Origin: Prorocentrum cordatum
Lineage: Eukaryota > Sar > Dinophyceae > Prorocentrales > Prorocentraceae
Assembly: GCA_963575745.1 (NCBI GenBank)
Contig: CAUYUJ010022548.1
Coordinates: 399,637-463,636 of the forward strand
Length of the DNA: 64,000 bases
Direction of reading: 5' to 3'
A program made the position numbers and the translations under genes. The notes beneath the pieces are model-generated. The model made no database searches. It was not told the DNA's origin and saw only the letters and a list, made by a program, of their open reading frames with translations. Shown in pieces: positions 1-10,489 of the stretch; positions within the stretch are counted from its first letter, which is position 1; each line of letters begins with the position of its first letter.

Positions 1-1560
1 AGCCGAAAGATCAGCAGGACACTACCCGTCAAACCATCACCCAGAAGGGCTGCAACGGTTTCAACAGCAGTTACCGCTCCAGTTATGGAGACGCGCAGCG
101 GCTGCACTGCTACCGTTGCCCGAGGGCCCTCCACGGTGGCGCGACCAGTTTCAGCGGGCACAGGTTGGCGTCGCATGACGTTTGGACATCGCAGTCTGCC
201 ACCTTCAGCCCAATCTACCTCGCAACTACCGGGCTCCAGTAAGGCCACTCGACTTGGATCGGTCGTTCACGTTCTTCGCCAGGGGCTGCTGCGAGAACCC
301 TAACCACCGTGTTCCTAAAACGCATGTGTCCATCCAAGCTGCGCCATAAATGTAGGGACATGAGTTGCTGATACTGTTCGGTGCCATGTTGGGCATGCTG
401 TGGGTAGGGAATCCGATGGTCGTCGGCGCTGAAGTTTTCTCTGAAGAGTCGCAGAGCAACGATGGTGAACGAAACATCAGGACGGTGACGAACTCGCTGG
501 GTTCCTCACCAATCAAGCAGATGGCCGCATCGTGATGCACGAGCCACGCGATGTCTAGCAACAGTTATCGAGAGGCGAGTTGCAGTACAACCGCGACGCC
601 CCAATGATCACCTGGACCCAAGTTCGAGTTATCGAGGGCGCATCACACTTTTGACTAGGGACCTTTCGCATTCCCGTTGGATGCACCAAGTGTCCGCACA
701 CAGGAGCAGAGTTAGGAAAGAGGCTGTCTGCTGGCGCGCATGGTTCCCCCCTTTCCAGCTGTGACCTGCGATGAAAGGGGGGCAGGTGGCTGGCGAACCT
801 CAACGCGGGAAGTGGGTTAGCCAGGATGCGGGGCGACGTTGGCAGCGCATACTCACGTTTCCATCGCCTTCTTGCTTGTCCCTTCTGGAAGGCACTTGGC
901 ATGCACGACGGCACTGTCGACAAGGCGGTTAAATAGGAGCGAGAAGACAACTTCTGTGGCCGGGTTCACGGGGAGCATTTCAAGGGCGCGAACCGTGCCG
1001 CGACTGTCTGTGATCGGGCCGATGCCATCGACCAAGTGCCATGCACGCCAGCCGAAGTTCGGAACAGAGGCGCCCGTGCTTCCACGCCAGCGAGGAGCGC
1101 GCTCAAGGCCGGTATGACCGTTAGGCGGAATCACCAATTTCCCCATCCCCGTTGTTTATCAAGTCTGTTGATGATGGTAACGACTATGGGCGGAATTTTG
1201 CATTCCTGCGGTGCATAAGAACGTTCATCGCGTGTTCGGGTGGGGCCTGCATGTTTGCGCCCAAATTGTAATCGCCCCTACTTCTGCCATGTGACGCATC
1301 TGCATACAATATGTTACGTTGGAGTCCTGCCAACGAAGCGCCGTTATTTAGAACCGAGTGTTTCATCCAGTCAATCTTAAACCTCGCATATCCCCGTCTG
1401 CATGTTCGGTTCACCAGCCCAGGCGGGGTGTTAGAACATGCCGTTGCAACTGGGTGAGTGTGAGGGCCGATCGGTCGTCGCTACGGATTCCGTTTGGCTA
1501 AACTATTAGATATGTTGGGCGCGTTCTCTTTTGCGAGCGAGGTAAACAGCAGAAACAACA
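1..1560. other. Unassigned 5' region
   Basis: No gene or repeat family is recognised here. Short open stretches exist on both strands (for example 226-561 and 853-1146, minus), but none shows a motif I can name and all are interrupted within about 110 codons. It is not low-complexity, so it could hold diverged transposon sequence or exons too short to call. Confidence 0.4.
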
Positions 1561-1574
1561 TCAAGTCGTTCCCG

Positions 1575-2240
1575 TGCATTTCCTTCTCCAGGATTTGTTG
1601 AAAGAGGGAAGGAGAGGGTCCAGGAGGAGGCGGAGGAGACAGCCGAGGGAGGTCATGGAGGAGGAGAAACAGCAGCGGACGAAAAGGCAGGGAGGAGGTG
1701 GAGGAGAAGGACGAGGAAGAGGAGACGGGGACATGATCATGTTAGGGTGACGGGGTTTCTTCGCTCGCTTCAACTCGCATGACCCGGCCAAGGGGTACCT
1801 GCGGGCAGTGCCGTTCGACAGCTCTAGATGTACACTAGATGTTCCCGTTGGCCCCTCGCAGACCCGTGGGGCAGTCAGCTGGAAACATGAAGGAAACATC
1901 CAAGGAGGAAGACGAGGTGGAGGGGGTGGGGGGTGTCAGAAGGCGCAGCGAGAGATTCAGGCGTTTCAGGATGATGCGGAGGCGGTTGAAGAACATGCGG
2001 AAGAAGACGGCGTCGACGACGACGACCACGACCACGATCACGACCACGATCATGACGACGACCACCACCACGACGACCACGAAGCAGGAGGAAGCTCACG
2101 AGGACGAGGGGTGAGGGCGGCTCTGGAGTAGGAGTGGGGGGGAGGATGGATGAGGGAGATGATGGAGGAAGGCTCAGGCGGGGGAGGGGGGAGCCAAGGA
2201 AGAGGCGGAGGAGCGGGTAGCATAATGAGTTCCTTGTCTT
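1575..2240. repeat. Degenerate GAG/GAC-rich low-complexity tract
   Basis: Interrupted GGA and GAC triplets. At 2010-2085 GAC, CAC and GAT triplets alternate, so one plus frame (1808-2131) reads as a His/Asp-rich tail. Every frame here is open because of composition, so no protein is claimed. 2241-2800 contains nothing recognisable. Confidence 0.6.
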
Positions 2241-2807
2241 CCCCCACCGTGTCTTCCTTCTGCTGGTTACGCTTCGGCATCCTCCTCCGCGGGTAGAAGC
2301 TAGGTTGCAACTTGATCTGGCCGGATCCCGCTAGACCCCGCTCAATGTGGCTTGATCCTTGGCTTTATCCAGCCCCAGTCGGCTTAGTAGCTCATCGATC
2401 TGGTCCCAAGACTTCGAATCGTTTTCACGGGGATCTCCCAGGAGTTGTTTCCTAAGGGGGGGAAGTCGAAGGACAAACAAAAACACATATCAAACTACCA
2501 GAGGGATTCCCAGCGCCGCTCAAAGACATTTAGGCGGACCTCCGAGCCTTCAGATTTTATGTCGTTGTTCCTAGTGGGATGCAACAACTCCTGGGGAGGT
2601 TGCATTCAGCATCGGCGCAGGTATGACCGTGGCTGCGGCCGCCTTCATTCTACGTAGTCACCGCCCATGTGGTTCAGTACCATTCTGTTCGACCAGATTT
2701 GGCTTCTAGTCCTGGCCTTCGTCCTGGCTCATCCGGATCGTGTGTTTCAATCGGGCTTAAGCGCCGTCAATTGTCCGTACGAAGATGCCTAAGGAGTTGT
2801 TTCCTCA

Positions 2808-2880
2808 TGCCCAACCCTCCCTTGTTTGGGTTTTCGTTTTGAATAAATCGCTGTGGTCTCCACCTTCTCCTCCTCCTCCT
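2808..2880 (+). repeat. Leader-like repeat shared with the 44-kb satellite
   Basis: A CCCAACCCTCC motif, then GGGTTTTCGTTTTGAATA and a GTGGTC…CC box, leads directly into a CCT tract. The same order (CCCAACCCTCC, GGGTACTCGTTTTGAATAG, GTGGTCGCCCC, pyrimidine tract) occurs at 44226-44340, just before the 101-bp satellite, and in part at 45562-45660. It looks like the conserved edge of a dispersed element that carries different tandem repeats. Confidence 0.5.
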
Positions 2881-3895
2881 CCTTCCCCTCCTCCTGCTGT
2901 TCATCCTCCTCGCCCCCCTCCTCCTCCTCCTCCTCCTCCTCCTCCTCCTCCTCCTCCTCCTTCTCCTCCTCCTGCTCCTCCTCCTCCTCCTCCTTCTCCT
3001 CCTGCCTCGTCTCCTCGTCCTCCTCCTCCTCCTCCTTCTCCTCCTCCTCCTCCTCCTCCTCCCTCCTCCCTCCTCCTCCCTCCTCCTCCTCCTCCCTCCT
3101 CCTTCCTCCTCCCTCCTTCTCCTCGCCTCTTCTTCTCCTGCTTTCTCCTCCTGGCTCCTCCTCCTCCTTCCTCCTCCAGGGTCCTCCTCCTGCTTTCCTC
3201 CTTATGGCTCCTCCTCCTCCTCGTGCTTCTTCTCCTCCTCCTCCTCCTCCTCCTCCTCCTCCTCCTCCTCCTCCTCCTCCTCCTCCTCCTCATCCTCCTC
3301 CTCCTCCTTCCCCCTCCTCCTCGTCCTCCTCCTCCTCCTCCTCCTCCTTCCCCTCTTCGCCCTTCTCCTCCTCCTCCTCCTCCTCCTCGCCTCCTTCCTC
3401 CCGCCATTCTCCTCTCTTGGAGGGGGGGGGGTCCAGGAGCAGAGGGGAGCCACCGGGAGAAAGACGCTGCGGCCCGCAGCGAGCTCGCCAAGGGCCAGGT
3501 CGTCGGCCTCCTGCAAGGCGGCGCTCGGCGCGGCCGCGCGGACCCCGGGGCGAGCCCAGGAAGAGGAGGCGGAGGAGGAAGAGGAGGAGGAGGAGGAGGA
3601 GGAGGAGGAGGAGGAGGAGGGAAGGAGGAGGAAAGGAGGAGGAGGAGGACGAGAAGGAGGACGAGGAGGACGAGGAGGAGGGGGAAGGGGAGGAGGAGGA
3701 GGAGGAGGAGGAGGAGGAGAAGCACGAGGAGGAGGAGGAGGAGGAGGAGCCATAAGGAGGAAATCAGGAGGAGGACCCCGGAGGAGGAAGGAGGAGGAGG
3801 AGGAGCCAGGAGGAGGAAGGAGGAGGACCCTGGAGGAGGAGGAGGAGGAGGAGGAGGAGGAGGAGGAGGAGGAGGAGGAGGAGGAAAGAAGGAGG
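2865..3895. repeat. Giant inverted repeat of (CCT)n and (GGA)n
   Basis: Left arm about 2990-3420 (CCT-rich), spacer about 3421-3560 of unique GC-rich sequence, right arm about 3561-3895 (GGA-rich). The arms are true reverse complements, not merely complementary microsatellites: interruptions such as CCTTATGGCTCC (left, about 3200) and GGAGCCATAAGG (right, about 3750), GGGTCCTCCTCCTG and its complement, and a GTGCTTCTCC/GGAGAAGCAC pair recur in mirrored order. It is open in several frames through composition only. Confidence 0.75.
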
Positions 3896-3975
3896 AAGGG
3901 CCCCGGTGGGTCGTCCTCGCCCGTCGTGGTTCCGCGTTTTGCGGTGCGCGGGCTCTGGCTTGATCCCCCCCCAGC

Positions 3976-4185
3976 CAGCAGCGACCGCTGCTGGGGGGGA
4001 GGGGGGCGAGCTGCGTTCGAATCGAACTCCGAAGTCGACAGCGAAAGCGACAGGGGGACCTGATTCCTCGCGCTTCGCGCCAGCGACCGCTGGGGGGGGG
4101 GGGGCTAGCTGCGTTCGAATCGAACTCCGATGTCGACAGCCAGAGCGACATGGGGATTTGATTCTTCACGCTTCGCGCATCCCCA
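3976..4185 (+). repeat. Two tandem copies of a ~105-bp unit
   Basis: Copy 1 about 3976-4080, copy 2 about 4081-4185. Both contain AGCGACCGCTG, a G-run, CTGCGTTCGAATCGAACTCC and a GACAGC…AGCGACA block, and end at CGCTTCGCGC. The GTTCGAATCGAAC core is near-palindromic and is not a tRNA T-arm, because no cloverleaf surrounds it. Confidence 0.7.
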
Positions 4186-4350
4186 CCGGCCCAATCAGAA
4201 ACGTTGCCCATGAGAGCTGACGGGAGACGGGTAGAGACACACACTCACGAGAGCTCTTGGCCGTGCGGCGCACGGCGGGACGTTAGGCTTCAAAAGAGCA
4301 AGCTTGAAGGTTCGGTCTCGAGCGCGAGCTTCGGAGTGACGCTGTTACGC

Positions 4351-5045
4351 TGCTGGAGCTTGAGCTTCTGATTATGATTCCGCGTGCGGGCCGGATGTGA
4401 TTTTGAGGAGGCCCAGGGAGGTGCGAAGAGCGCACAGCGCCAGCCACGACGACGGCAGAACGGTCGGCGCTAGCATTGCAGCTTCTGTTCAGTGCAGTGT
4501 TGGTCGGGGTCTTGGCATCGCTCGGACGTGTGCAGTTTTCCTGCGGCGAGGACCATCGAGGAGCATCCTTGTTCATTTGGCGAAAAAAATCTCGCACGAA
4601 ATCGAAAAGAGCACAGGGAATGGACGTCCGAGCGATGGCCAGGGGTGCAGTTGTTCGCCGCTGGAGCTTGAGCTTATGATCATGAGTCCGCGTGAGAGCC
4701 GAATGTGTTTTGAGGACGTCCAGGAAGGTGAGAAGCGCGCAGCGCCAACCGCGACGACGACAGCAAAGCAGTTTTGGTTGCAGTGCGGGTGGGCGTGCGT
4801 GGCATTTTTGTGTGCCGTGCGCCGTGCAGTGTTGGTCTGCTTCTGCGTTTCGTTGCTTCGGTGCTGGAGCTGGAGCTTTTGATCGTGATTCCGCGTGCGA
4901 GCCGAACGTGGTTGGAGGAAGTCCAGGGAGGTACGACGCGCGCAGCGCCAACCACAACGACATCTACACAGCTGTGTGTTGTATTGCAGCTTTTTCGGGC
5001 GTGGAAGTTTTCTTGCTGCAAGGCAGTTGTGGTTTGCTTCGGGGT
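4351..5045 (+). repeat. Three tandem copies of a ~180-200-bp unit
   Basis: Units begin at about 4351, 4660 and 4862 with GCTGGAGCTTGAGCTT or a close variant, then a GAT…ATTCCGCGTGCG block, a GTCCAGG(A/G)AGGT block and CAGCGCCAACC. Unit 1 is longer because a 127-bp inverted-repeat element (4514-4640) sits where units 2 and 3 have none. No coding claim is made. Confidence 0.7.
4514..4640 (+). mobile_element. Short inverted-repeat element, family 2
   Basis: Terminal inverted repeats GGCATCGCTCGGACGT and its near-complement GACGTCCGAGCGATGGCC bound a 127-bp body with the conserved words CGGCGAGGACCATCGAGG and TTTGGCGAAA. Copies at 7683, 17825 and 18690 align end to end. It has no coding capacity, so it is a MITE-like non-autonomous element. 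It lies in unit 1 of a tandem triplicate whose other units lack it. Confidence 0.75.
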
Positions 5046-5514
5046 GCTCTGTTGAAGTAAAAGATATGCCAGATCGAACGGTTCCGAGGTTTTCCTGGAT
5101 CACACGGGGGGCCCGAACAGGGCCTTACCCGGACCAGGACTATCCCAAAGAGTTCGGGTCTCCAAAATTGGTGACGCCGGCGGACAGCAGTCTGTGTCCG
5201 TTGTGGACAAGACTCGTTGTCGGTGCCGCCGCGGACGTTGCCCGTTCGAGGCAAAGCATCGGCTGCCCAATAGCGTGCACTGTCATTTTTTCAGAACATT
5301 TTCGCTGCTGCGCATCGCATCGCCTGTGGATATCGGTGTCGGTTCCAGGCGTTCAAACTCCTGTCGGCTAGACTTGTAGTTACCGCCGGCCCCGAGTGAG
5401 AGGAAGAGCGTTTTCCTCAGGCTCGGCTTTAGAGGTACGTTTCGCTCACGCCCCCCCTCCCTCCTCCCCGGGGGGCCGTGCGGAGGAAGAGGAGGAAGGA
5501 CGAGGAAGACGTGC
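5046..5514. other. Spacer with a dispersed-repeat copy
   Basis: 5190-5290 resembles 8470-8600: both carry GACTCG(T/C)TGTC, a GCCGCCGCGG core, a GTTCGAG/ATTCGAGAC box and GGC(T/C)GCCCAA(T/C)AGCG. Nothing else is recognised. Confidence 0.45.
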
Positions 5515-5752
5515 AGTGGAGGCCCATGCCCAAGAAACACCCCGCTTGCCTCCAGGGTGCCCTGGGCCTCGAGGGTTTCGAGGGTTCTGCTGTCTGGGAA
5601 GCGTGACGCTCCCACGCCAAAAATCGGTGGACGTCCCGGGGCCTGAGGAGGAGGAGGAGGAGGAGGAGGAGGAGGAGGACGAGGAGGAGGAGGAGGAGGA
5701 CGAGGAGGAGGAGGAGGAGGAGGAGGAGGTTTCCTGTACACCCGCCTCCACT
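5515..5752 (+). mobile_element. Short inverted-repeat element, family 3, with GAG expansion
   Basis: Left end AGTGGAGGCCCATGCC and right end GCCTCCACT form the family 3 inverted ends. Internal words (AAGAAACACC, CAGGGTGCCCTGGG, GTGGACGTCC) match copies at 13042 and 35899. A (GAG)n expansion at about 5645-5730 swells this copy. No open frame is needed or claimed. Confidence 0.7.
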
Positions 5753-6221
5753 GTGCTTCGTCCCCCTCGCCTGCTGGGAGCCCGCTGCGGCCCCCCCGGG
5801 GTCACGACCAGTTGCGGGAGGGCCTCGCGGCTGGCCAGGAGGGGCCTCCGCGGGGGGGTGCAGGGGACCGGTCTGGAGCGGAGGTCGCGGGGAGGAGGAA
5901 GGGGGAGGCGCATGCCGCCACTGTTCGAGTACGTAGGGGATCGATTACCGAGCCTTGCGACTCAGAATTGTTGCTCTTCGCCGGGTCTAGGACGACGCGT
6001 GCAGTTGTTGCAGGTACGCGAACATTCTAGGTATTCGTTCGCAGATTCGAGGAAAAGCATTCGGGGTAGCTCCATTCTGTAGCCGATCCCCTCCTACTCG
6101 AGCTGTCGCAGCGCCCTGCCGGCCACTCACGCCCAGGGCCCCTTGGGCCGCATCCGCGTCTGCAGGAGGCCCCTCCTCCCTCCTGCCTACCCCCATCCCA
6201 GAACTGAAGGGCTACGCTTAA
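5753..6221. other. No recognisable feature
   Basis: GC-rich unique sequence between two short elements, with no motif, array or gene that I can support. Confidence 0.4.
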
Positions 6222-6375
6222 TTTGGGCATGTCCCTCTACAGGAGGTACTTCAAAAATGGGCCAAAAATAGTCTGGGAACGTTTTTTAATAATACTATGT
6301 TTGACTGTGCTGATGCATGTCTTGAGTATTTTTCAGCATTCGTCCAAAACCCGCCTGTAGGGGGACATGCCCGAC
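6222..6375 (+). mobile_element. Short inverted-repeat element, family 1
   Basis: The left end contains GGGCATGTCCCTCTACAGG and the right end the complement-like CCTGTAGGGGGACATGCCC, followed by CTAA. The interior is AT-rich (CAAAAATAG, TTTTTAATAATA) in contrast to its surroundings. The same ends recur at 12618, 21730, 27515, 49749 and 61398. MITE-like, no coding capacity. Confidence 0.8.
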
Positions 6376-6839
6376 CTAAGGCTACGTGCACATGCAGAAG
6401 GCACAGACGAAGATGCCGACGATGCACCGCCCTCTGCTTCCGTCATGCTGGACCTGACGTGACGGCACTGCTTTCACGTATTTTCCACGCTGGCCATGGG
6501 ACGTTCGAGCGACCTGTCTTTGAACGCGTCTTGCCACGGCTGTGAACTCGAGCCAGCGCGTGAGCCCGTCCAGCCCCCGTTCCAGCCTCTGCCGCGCACG
6601 AGAGGGGGGGGGGGGGGGCAGCGCGCGGGGGGGGGGAATGGGCGGCCTCCCCGGAGCGAGCGGGGGCTTTTCTTCTTGGAGGGGAGGGGTCGCCTTCGAA
6701 GGGCCCCTGGGGCCCTCCGAGGAGACTCCGAAGAAGCCGGCGGCGGGGCGTCCTGCTGCAAAAGCTCCCCCCTTGCCGTCTGAGAAGCACGCCGGGCCCT
6801 CCTTGGAGAGGCCGCCGCCCCCCTCGCGCCACCAGCCCC

Positions 6840-7410
6840 TCCCTTCTCCTCCTCCTCCTCCTCCTCCTCCTCCTCCTCCTTCCTCTCCTCCTCCTCCTCC
6901 TCTCCCTCCTCCTCCTCCTCCTCCTCCTCCTCCTCCTCCTCCTCCTCCTCCTCTCCTCCTCCGCCCCCTCCTCCTCCTCCCCCTCTCCTCCTTCTTCTCC
7001 TCTTCCTCCTCCTCCTTCCCTCCTCCTCCTCCTCCTTCTCCTCGTCTCCTCGTCCTCCTCGCCCCTCCCCCTCCCTCCTCCTCCTCTCCTCCTCCTCCTC
7101 CTCCTCCTCCTCCTCCTCCTCCTCCTCCTCCTCCCTCCTCCTCCCCTCCTCCTCTCCTCTCCCCCTCCTCCTCCTCTCCTCTCCCCCCTCCTCCTCCTCC
7201 TCTCCTCCCTCTCCTCATCCTCCTCCTCCTCCTTCCTCCTCCCCTCCTCCTCCTCCTCCTCCTCCTCCTCCTCCTCTCCTCCCCTCCTCCTCCACTCCTC
7301 CTCCTCCTCCTCCTCATCCTCCTCCTCCTCATCCTCCTCTCCCCTCTCCTCCTCCTCTCCTCCTCTTCCTCCCCCCTCTCCTCCTCCCTCCTCCTCCCTC
7401 TCCCCCTCCC
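6840..7410. repeat. Long (CCT)n microsatellite with interruptions
   Basis: About 570 bp of CCT triplets with CTC and CCC interruptions. Long proline/serine/leucine or Arg/Glu/Gly frames on either strand arise from composition only. Confidence 0.9.
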
Positions 7411-7682
7411 CCTCCCTGACGCCGGTGGTCTGGAGAGGCCGCCGCCTTGCCAGGCCTGCGACGCTGGACCTGCTGCTCCCAGCGTGGACCCCCCGGAGGT
7501 CTGGACCCCGTCCCGGGGACCCGCCTTCTCGGACCCCGAGCCAATTCTGGACGGTCCCGACGCCGGGCGCCCGCCCCTCGGAAGCCAGCCGCGGAGGAGC
7601 GCCTGCCGTCGTGCTGCCTCCACGGCGCGAGGGCGTCTAGGCTGCGCGCGCCGCCGGCCGGCCCCCGCTCCCCCACATGCTG

Positions 7683-7812
7683 GGCCTCGCTCGGACGTGT
7701 GCATGTTTCCTTCGGCGAGGGCCATCGAGGAGCACCCTTGATCATTTGGCGAAAGAAAGGCCACGCACGACACCGAAAAAAAGCACGGGACGTGGACGCC
7801 CGAGCGATGGCC
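7683..7812 (+). mobile_element. Short inverted-repeat element, family 2
   Basis: Ends GGCCTCGCTCGGACGTGTGC and GACGCCCGAGCGATGGCC. The interior keeps TTCGGCGAGGGCCATCGAGG and CATTTGGCGAAAGAA. It aligns with 4514-4640 over its whole length. Confidence 0.75.
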
Positions 7813-8002
7813 AACGGCCAGCCCCCCCCAACCAGTCCCCGCTCCCCCATGTGCGGCAGGCGGCGCGGAGGTGAGGAAGTGGCTGTGCAGGCGGTGCTTC
7901 GTCGCCTCCTGGGCGACCATCGCCGAGCCGGACGGCCGCTGGGCGGAGCGCAGCCCGCGGTGGATGCTCAGAGGGCGGGCCAGGGGCACGGGGGCGGATA
8001 CC

Positions 8003-8125
8003 TCCTCCTCCTCCTCCTCCTCCTCCTCCTCCTCCTCCTCCTCCTCCTCCTCCTCCTCCTCCTCCTCCTCCTCCCCCCTCCTCCCCCTCCTCCCCCCCCC
8101 CTCCTCCTCCCCTTCCTCCTTCCGC
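8003..8125. repeat. (CCT)n microsatellite
   Basis: About 30 near-perfect CCT units, then a C-rich degenerate tail. Confidence 0.9.
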
Positions 8126-8149
8126 TCCCTCGCCCCCAGGCCGCCCCGG

Positions 8150-8400
8150 CCCAGGCCTCAAGCAGCGGCGAAGGGTCCCGGCTCGCTTATGGTCCCACCA
8201 AACCATGTTCTAAGAACCTGCTGTGGTTTCCACGGAATGTGCTTAGAACATTTCTGGCGGAGTCTGCCTTGTTTTGTCACCTCGGGTTAATGTTCTAAGG
8301 ACGTGGTGTTTGTTCTTAGAACATTTTGGGGTTCTAAGAACATGTCTCGTGGTAGGACTATAGGAATGCCGGGACGGTCAGTCCCTGCTCAAAAACCCCC
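8150..8400 (+). repeat. Dispersed repeat with GTTCTAAG motifs, copy 1
   Basis: Contains several GTTCTAAGAAC or GTTCTTAGAAC palindromic words and ends near GGTCAGTCCCTGCTC. A diverged copy lies at 12230-12475 in the same orientation: both start with AAGCAG(C/T)GGCGA, then GTCCCGGCT, then a CACCAAA…GTTCTAAGA block, and end with GGTC(A/G)GTCCCTGCTC. Confidence 0.6.
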
Positions 8401-8557
8401 TCGCGTCGTGAGGCAATCGTGGCGGATCGGGGCGATCGAGATGGGTACGGAAAATTGAACGGGTACAATGCCCAACAGCAGTTCCTCTTCATTTTGAACA
8501 GGACTCGCTGTCCACGCCGCCGCGGCCTGTGTCCATTCGAGACAGAAGGCCGCCTGC

Positions 8558-8577
8558 CCAACAGCGGCCGCTGTTGG
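8558..8577. other. Perfect 20-bp palindrome
   Basis: CCAACAGCGGCCGCTGTTGG is fully self-complementary with no spacer. It sits in the repeat copy related to 5190-5290, where the equivalent site is not palindromic. Confidence 0.8.
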
Positions 8578-8669
8578 TCTGGGACAACATTTGTTGATGC
8601 ATGTTTTCTTTACCCATTTCGGGCGTCCAAAACGGAAGCCGAAGAATTGCAACAGCATGCCTTTCGGTC

Positions 8670-8798
8670 GTTGAGAGTAGGTGTTTTTGGGCTCCCATAT
8701 TCCAGTCTGCTTTATGCGCCTTCCTACTTCAGTGATCGAGTGGCTTCACCTTTTCCGTCCTCGTTCGGCGGCGGGCGAACGCCCAATCTACTCTCAAC
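8670..8798. mobile_element. Short inverted-repeat element, unclassified
   Basis: GTTGAGAGTAG at 8670-8680 is matched by its exact complement CTACTCTCAAC at 8788-8798, and the homology runs a few bases inward to GGGC/GCCC. CGCCTTCCTACTTCA occurs both inside (about 8717) and just outside the right end (about 8799). No second copy was seen. Confidence 0.5.
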
Positions 8799-8853
8799 GC
8801 CTTCCTACTTCATGGTTCTACCTAGTTCTTCCCACCGACGGGCAAGCATGAAA

Positions 8854-8994
8854 TTTTGAAGCTCCGCGCGGATTTCTTGGATCGGCGATGAGCCCACCTG
8901 GCGGCGCCTGTGGCGCCGCCCCTGGCTCGCTCCGCGCGCCAGAAAGGGGCTGTCCCAGCGCGGAGCCAAGAAAATCCCGCGCGGACCTTCAAAA
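8854..8994. mobile_element. Introner-like inverted-repeat element, family 4 (intergenic copy)
   Basis: Arms of about 30 bp: the left arm carries TTTTGAAGCTCCGCGCGG and TTTCTTGGATC; the right arm is the near-complement with GAGCCAAGAAAATC and CCGCGCGGACCTTCAAAA. A second inner G+C-rich hairpin lies between them. The same arm sequence (GCCGCGCGGATCTCTTGGATC type) forms the intron at 13866-14051 in the TSP1 gene, which links an intergenic element to an intron. Confidence 0.7.
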
Positions 8995-9880
8995 GCTGCT
9001 GTGTATGAAGTTTGTTGTTGCTCTAGGGCGTTGTTTTCACGTCTTTGTTTCCAGGAATCCTTGTCGGGCTTCGGTACCGTCAAAAACCATGCAGGATGAC
9101 GAACCAGTCCCTGAGAAGTGGTGGAGACCTCTGGGGTCCACTCTATAAAGAAATCATCACGTCGGGGGTCTGGGTTTGGATGCAAAGCAGCAGTAGGACG
9201 ATCATACAAGACGAAGAGCAGCAACGGGGCAGTGACGCGCGGAGGTCGTTGCGGTTGTGCTCTGGGCGCTCGCCGAGGGGGGTGTCACTCGTGCACCTTG
9301 TCATTGATCGGTTGTTGATGTTCTTCTCTCGAGTGGGGAGTCGGATGCACGCCTGGCTGAGACAGGTGCGGCGGGTGGGCCAGGTGCGGCGAAATCGTCC
9401 CAGGTGCGTCGAGCGCGCCACGCGAGCCAGGTTCGCCAGGTGCGCCGAGTGCGACCATCACGTCCGGCTTGTGTGCTTCGGCAACGGGCATGCTCGCGGG
9501 CACAACCGCGAAGGATCTGTAACCCCCCAGATAAGTATTGCTCGCGCGAGCTTGTTGGTGGACTGGGACTCCCAACAATTATTATGATCATAATGTTATT
9601 CCCCCGCGGCGGCCAACGCCGATGATCGGGGGGGGATGGGATCCCTAATGGCGATGATCATGGCGATGGTGATGAGGCGGGGAAGGACGAGGAGGGGAAG
9701 CACGAAATTACGTGACGGCCGAGAGCGTTGGGGCGGTAGGGGGGGCCTGTTAGCATTCAAGGCCCCCCGAGGCGACTTAGACCCTGGCAAAAATGTGAGC
9801 ATCGCGCCATGCCCCTCTTGGAAGGCCCGCCCTGCGCGCGGCGCCGGGTCATTTGGTGGCAATGATGGGGGGGGCGCGCG
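8995..9880. other. Mostly unassigned; short degenerate repeats
   Basis: 9125-9180 matches 12990-13040 (TCTGGGGTC…GAC/TC, AATCAT(C/G)ACGTCGGG), a dispersed-repeat fragment. 9360-9460 holds degenerate CAGGTGCG(G/C)CG words. No gene can be supported. Confidence 0.4.
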
Positions 9881-9979
9881 TTGTTCAGTGTGCTCCTGTA
9901 TGCGCTTGCGGTAGTGACTTGACCGAGATGGATTCGGTAGCAAATCATGGGAGCCTGGTGTACCCTCTTGATTCCGTGC

Positions 9980-10120
9980 TTAGCGTCGAGTCGCGTCGAT
10001 TAGCGTATGGAGTCCGTGAGATAGCGCCGATTCAGCGTCGGCTAGCGTTGGTTCGTGTCAGTTCAGCGCCGATTAGCGTCGATCTGGCGTCGATTAGCGT
10101 CGATTCGCAAGAGCCGACGA
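9980..10120. repeat. Degenerate ~10-bp repeat
   Basis: GCGTCGATTA-like words recur about ten times with substitutions (AGCGTCG, AGCGCCGATT, GGCGTCGATT). It is a decayed minisatellite. 10121-10480 holds nothing recognisable. Confidence 0.6.
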
Positions 10121-10489
10121 GATGGCATGGGAGGCTCCCGTGAGCTGCCACCGAAGATGGGGTCTTCATCAGTGTCGGTCGGCCACCCGAGTCGGGGAGC
10201 GGGTGTTCGAGTGAGAGAAGCAGGGGTCAGGCCCTCCCCAAGGGATTCGAGGTTTCGGGGAGACTGGTGGCATCACCTTGGGTGCACTGATTCAGGCCAC
10301 TGCCCTGCCACAGGTTTGTTGCGGGTGTGTTCTTTGCCCATGGTCCGATTAGGATGGTGTTGGGATAGATCTGGTCAGATATGTTACAGATTCCAGAATA
10401 TTCAGCCGCATCCTCTGATATTGTGAGGCCTTACGGCTGGTGCCGCCGACCTTGTATGCGAGGAGGACCGGGGGATGGAGCAGGTGGAA

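Noticed and set aside
1808-2131. His/Asp-rich metal-binding protein
   Set aside because: The His/Asp tail comes from GAC/CAC/GAT microsatellite triplets and other frames are equally open.
4005-4140. tRNA-like GTTCGAATCGAAC motifs
   Set aside because: The motif is a short dyad within a 105-bp tandem repeat. No acceptor stem, D-arm or anticodon arm can be placed around it. No convincing tRNA or rRNA was found anywhere in the window.
2785-4244. Long Pro/Ser/Gly/Arg-rich frames of 300-450 codons
   Set aside because: They are produced by CCT/GGA triplets on both strands; only composition supports them. The same applies to 6382-7989, 19519-20979 and 52624-53383.
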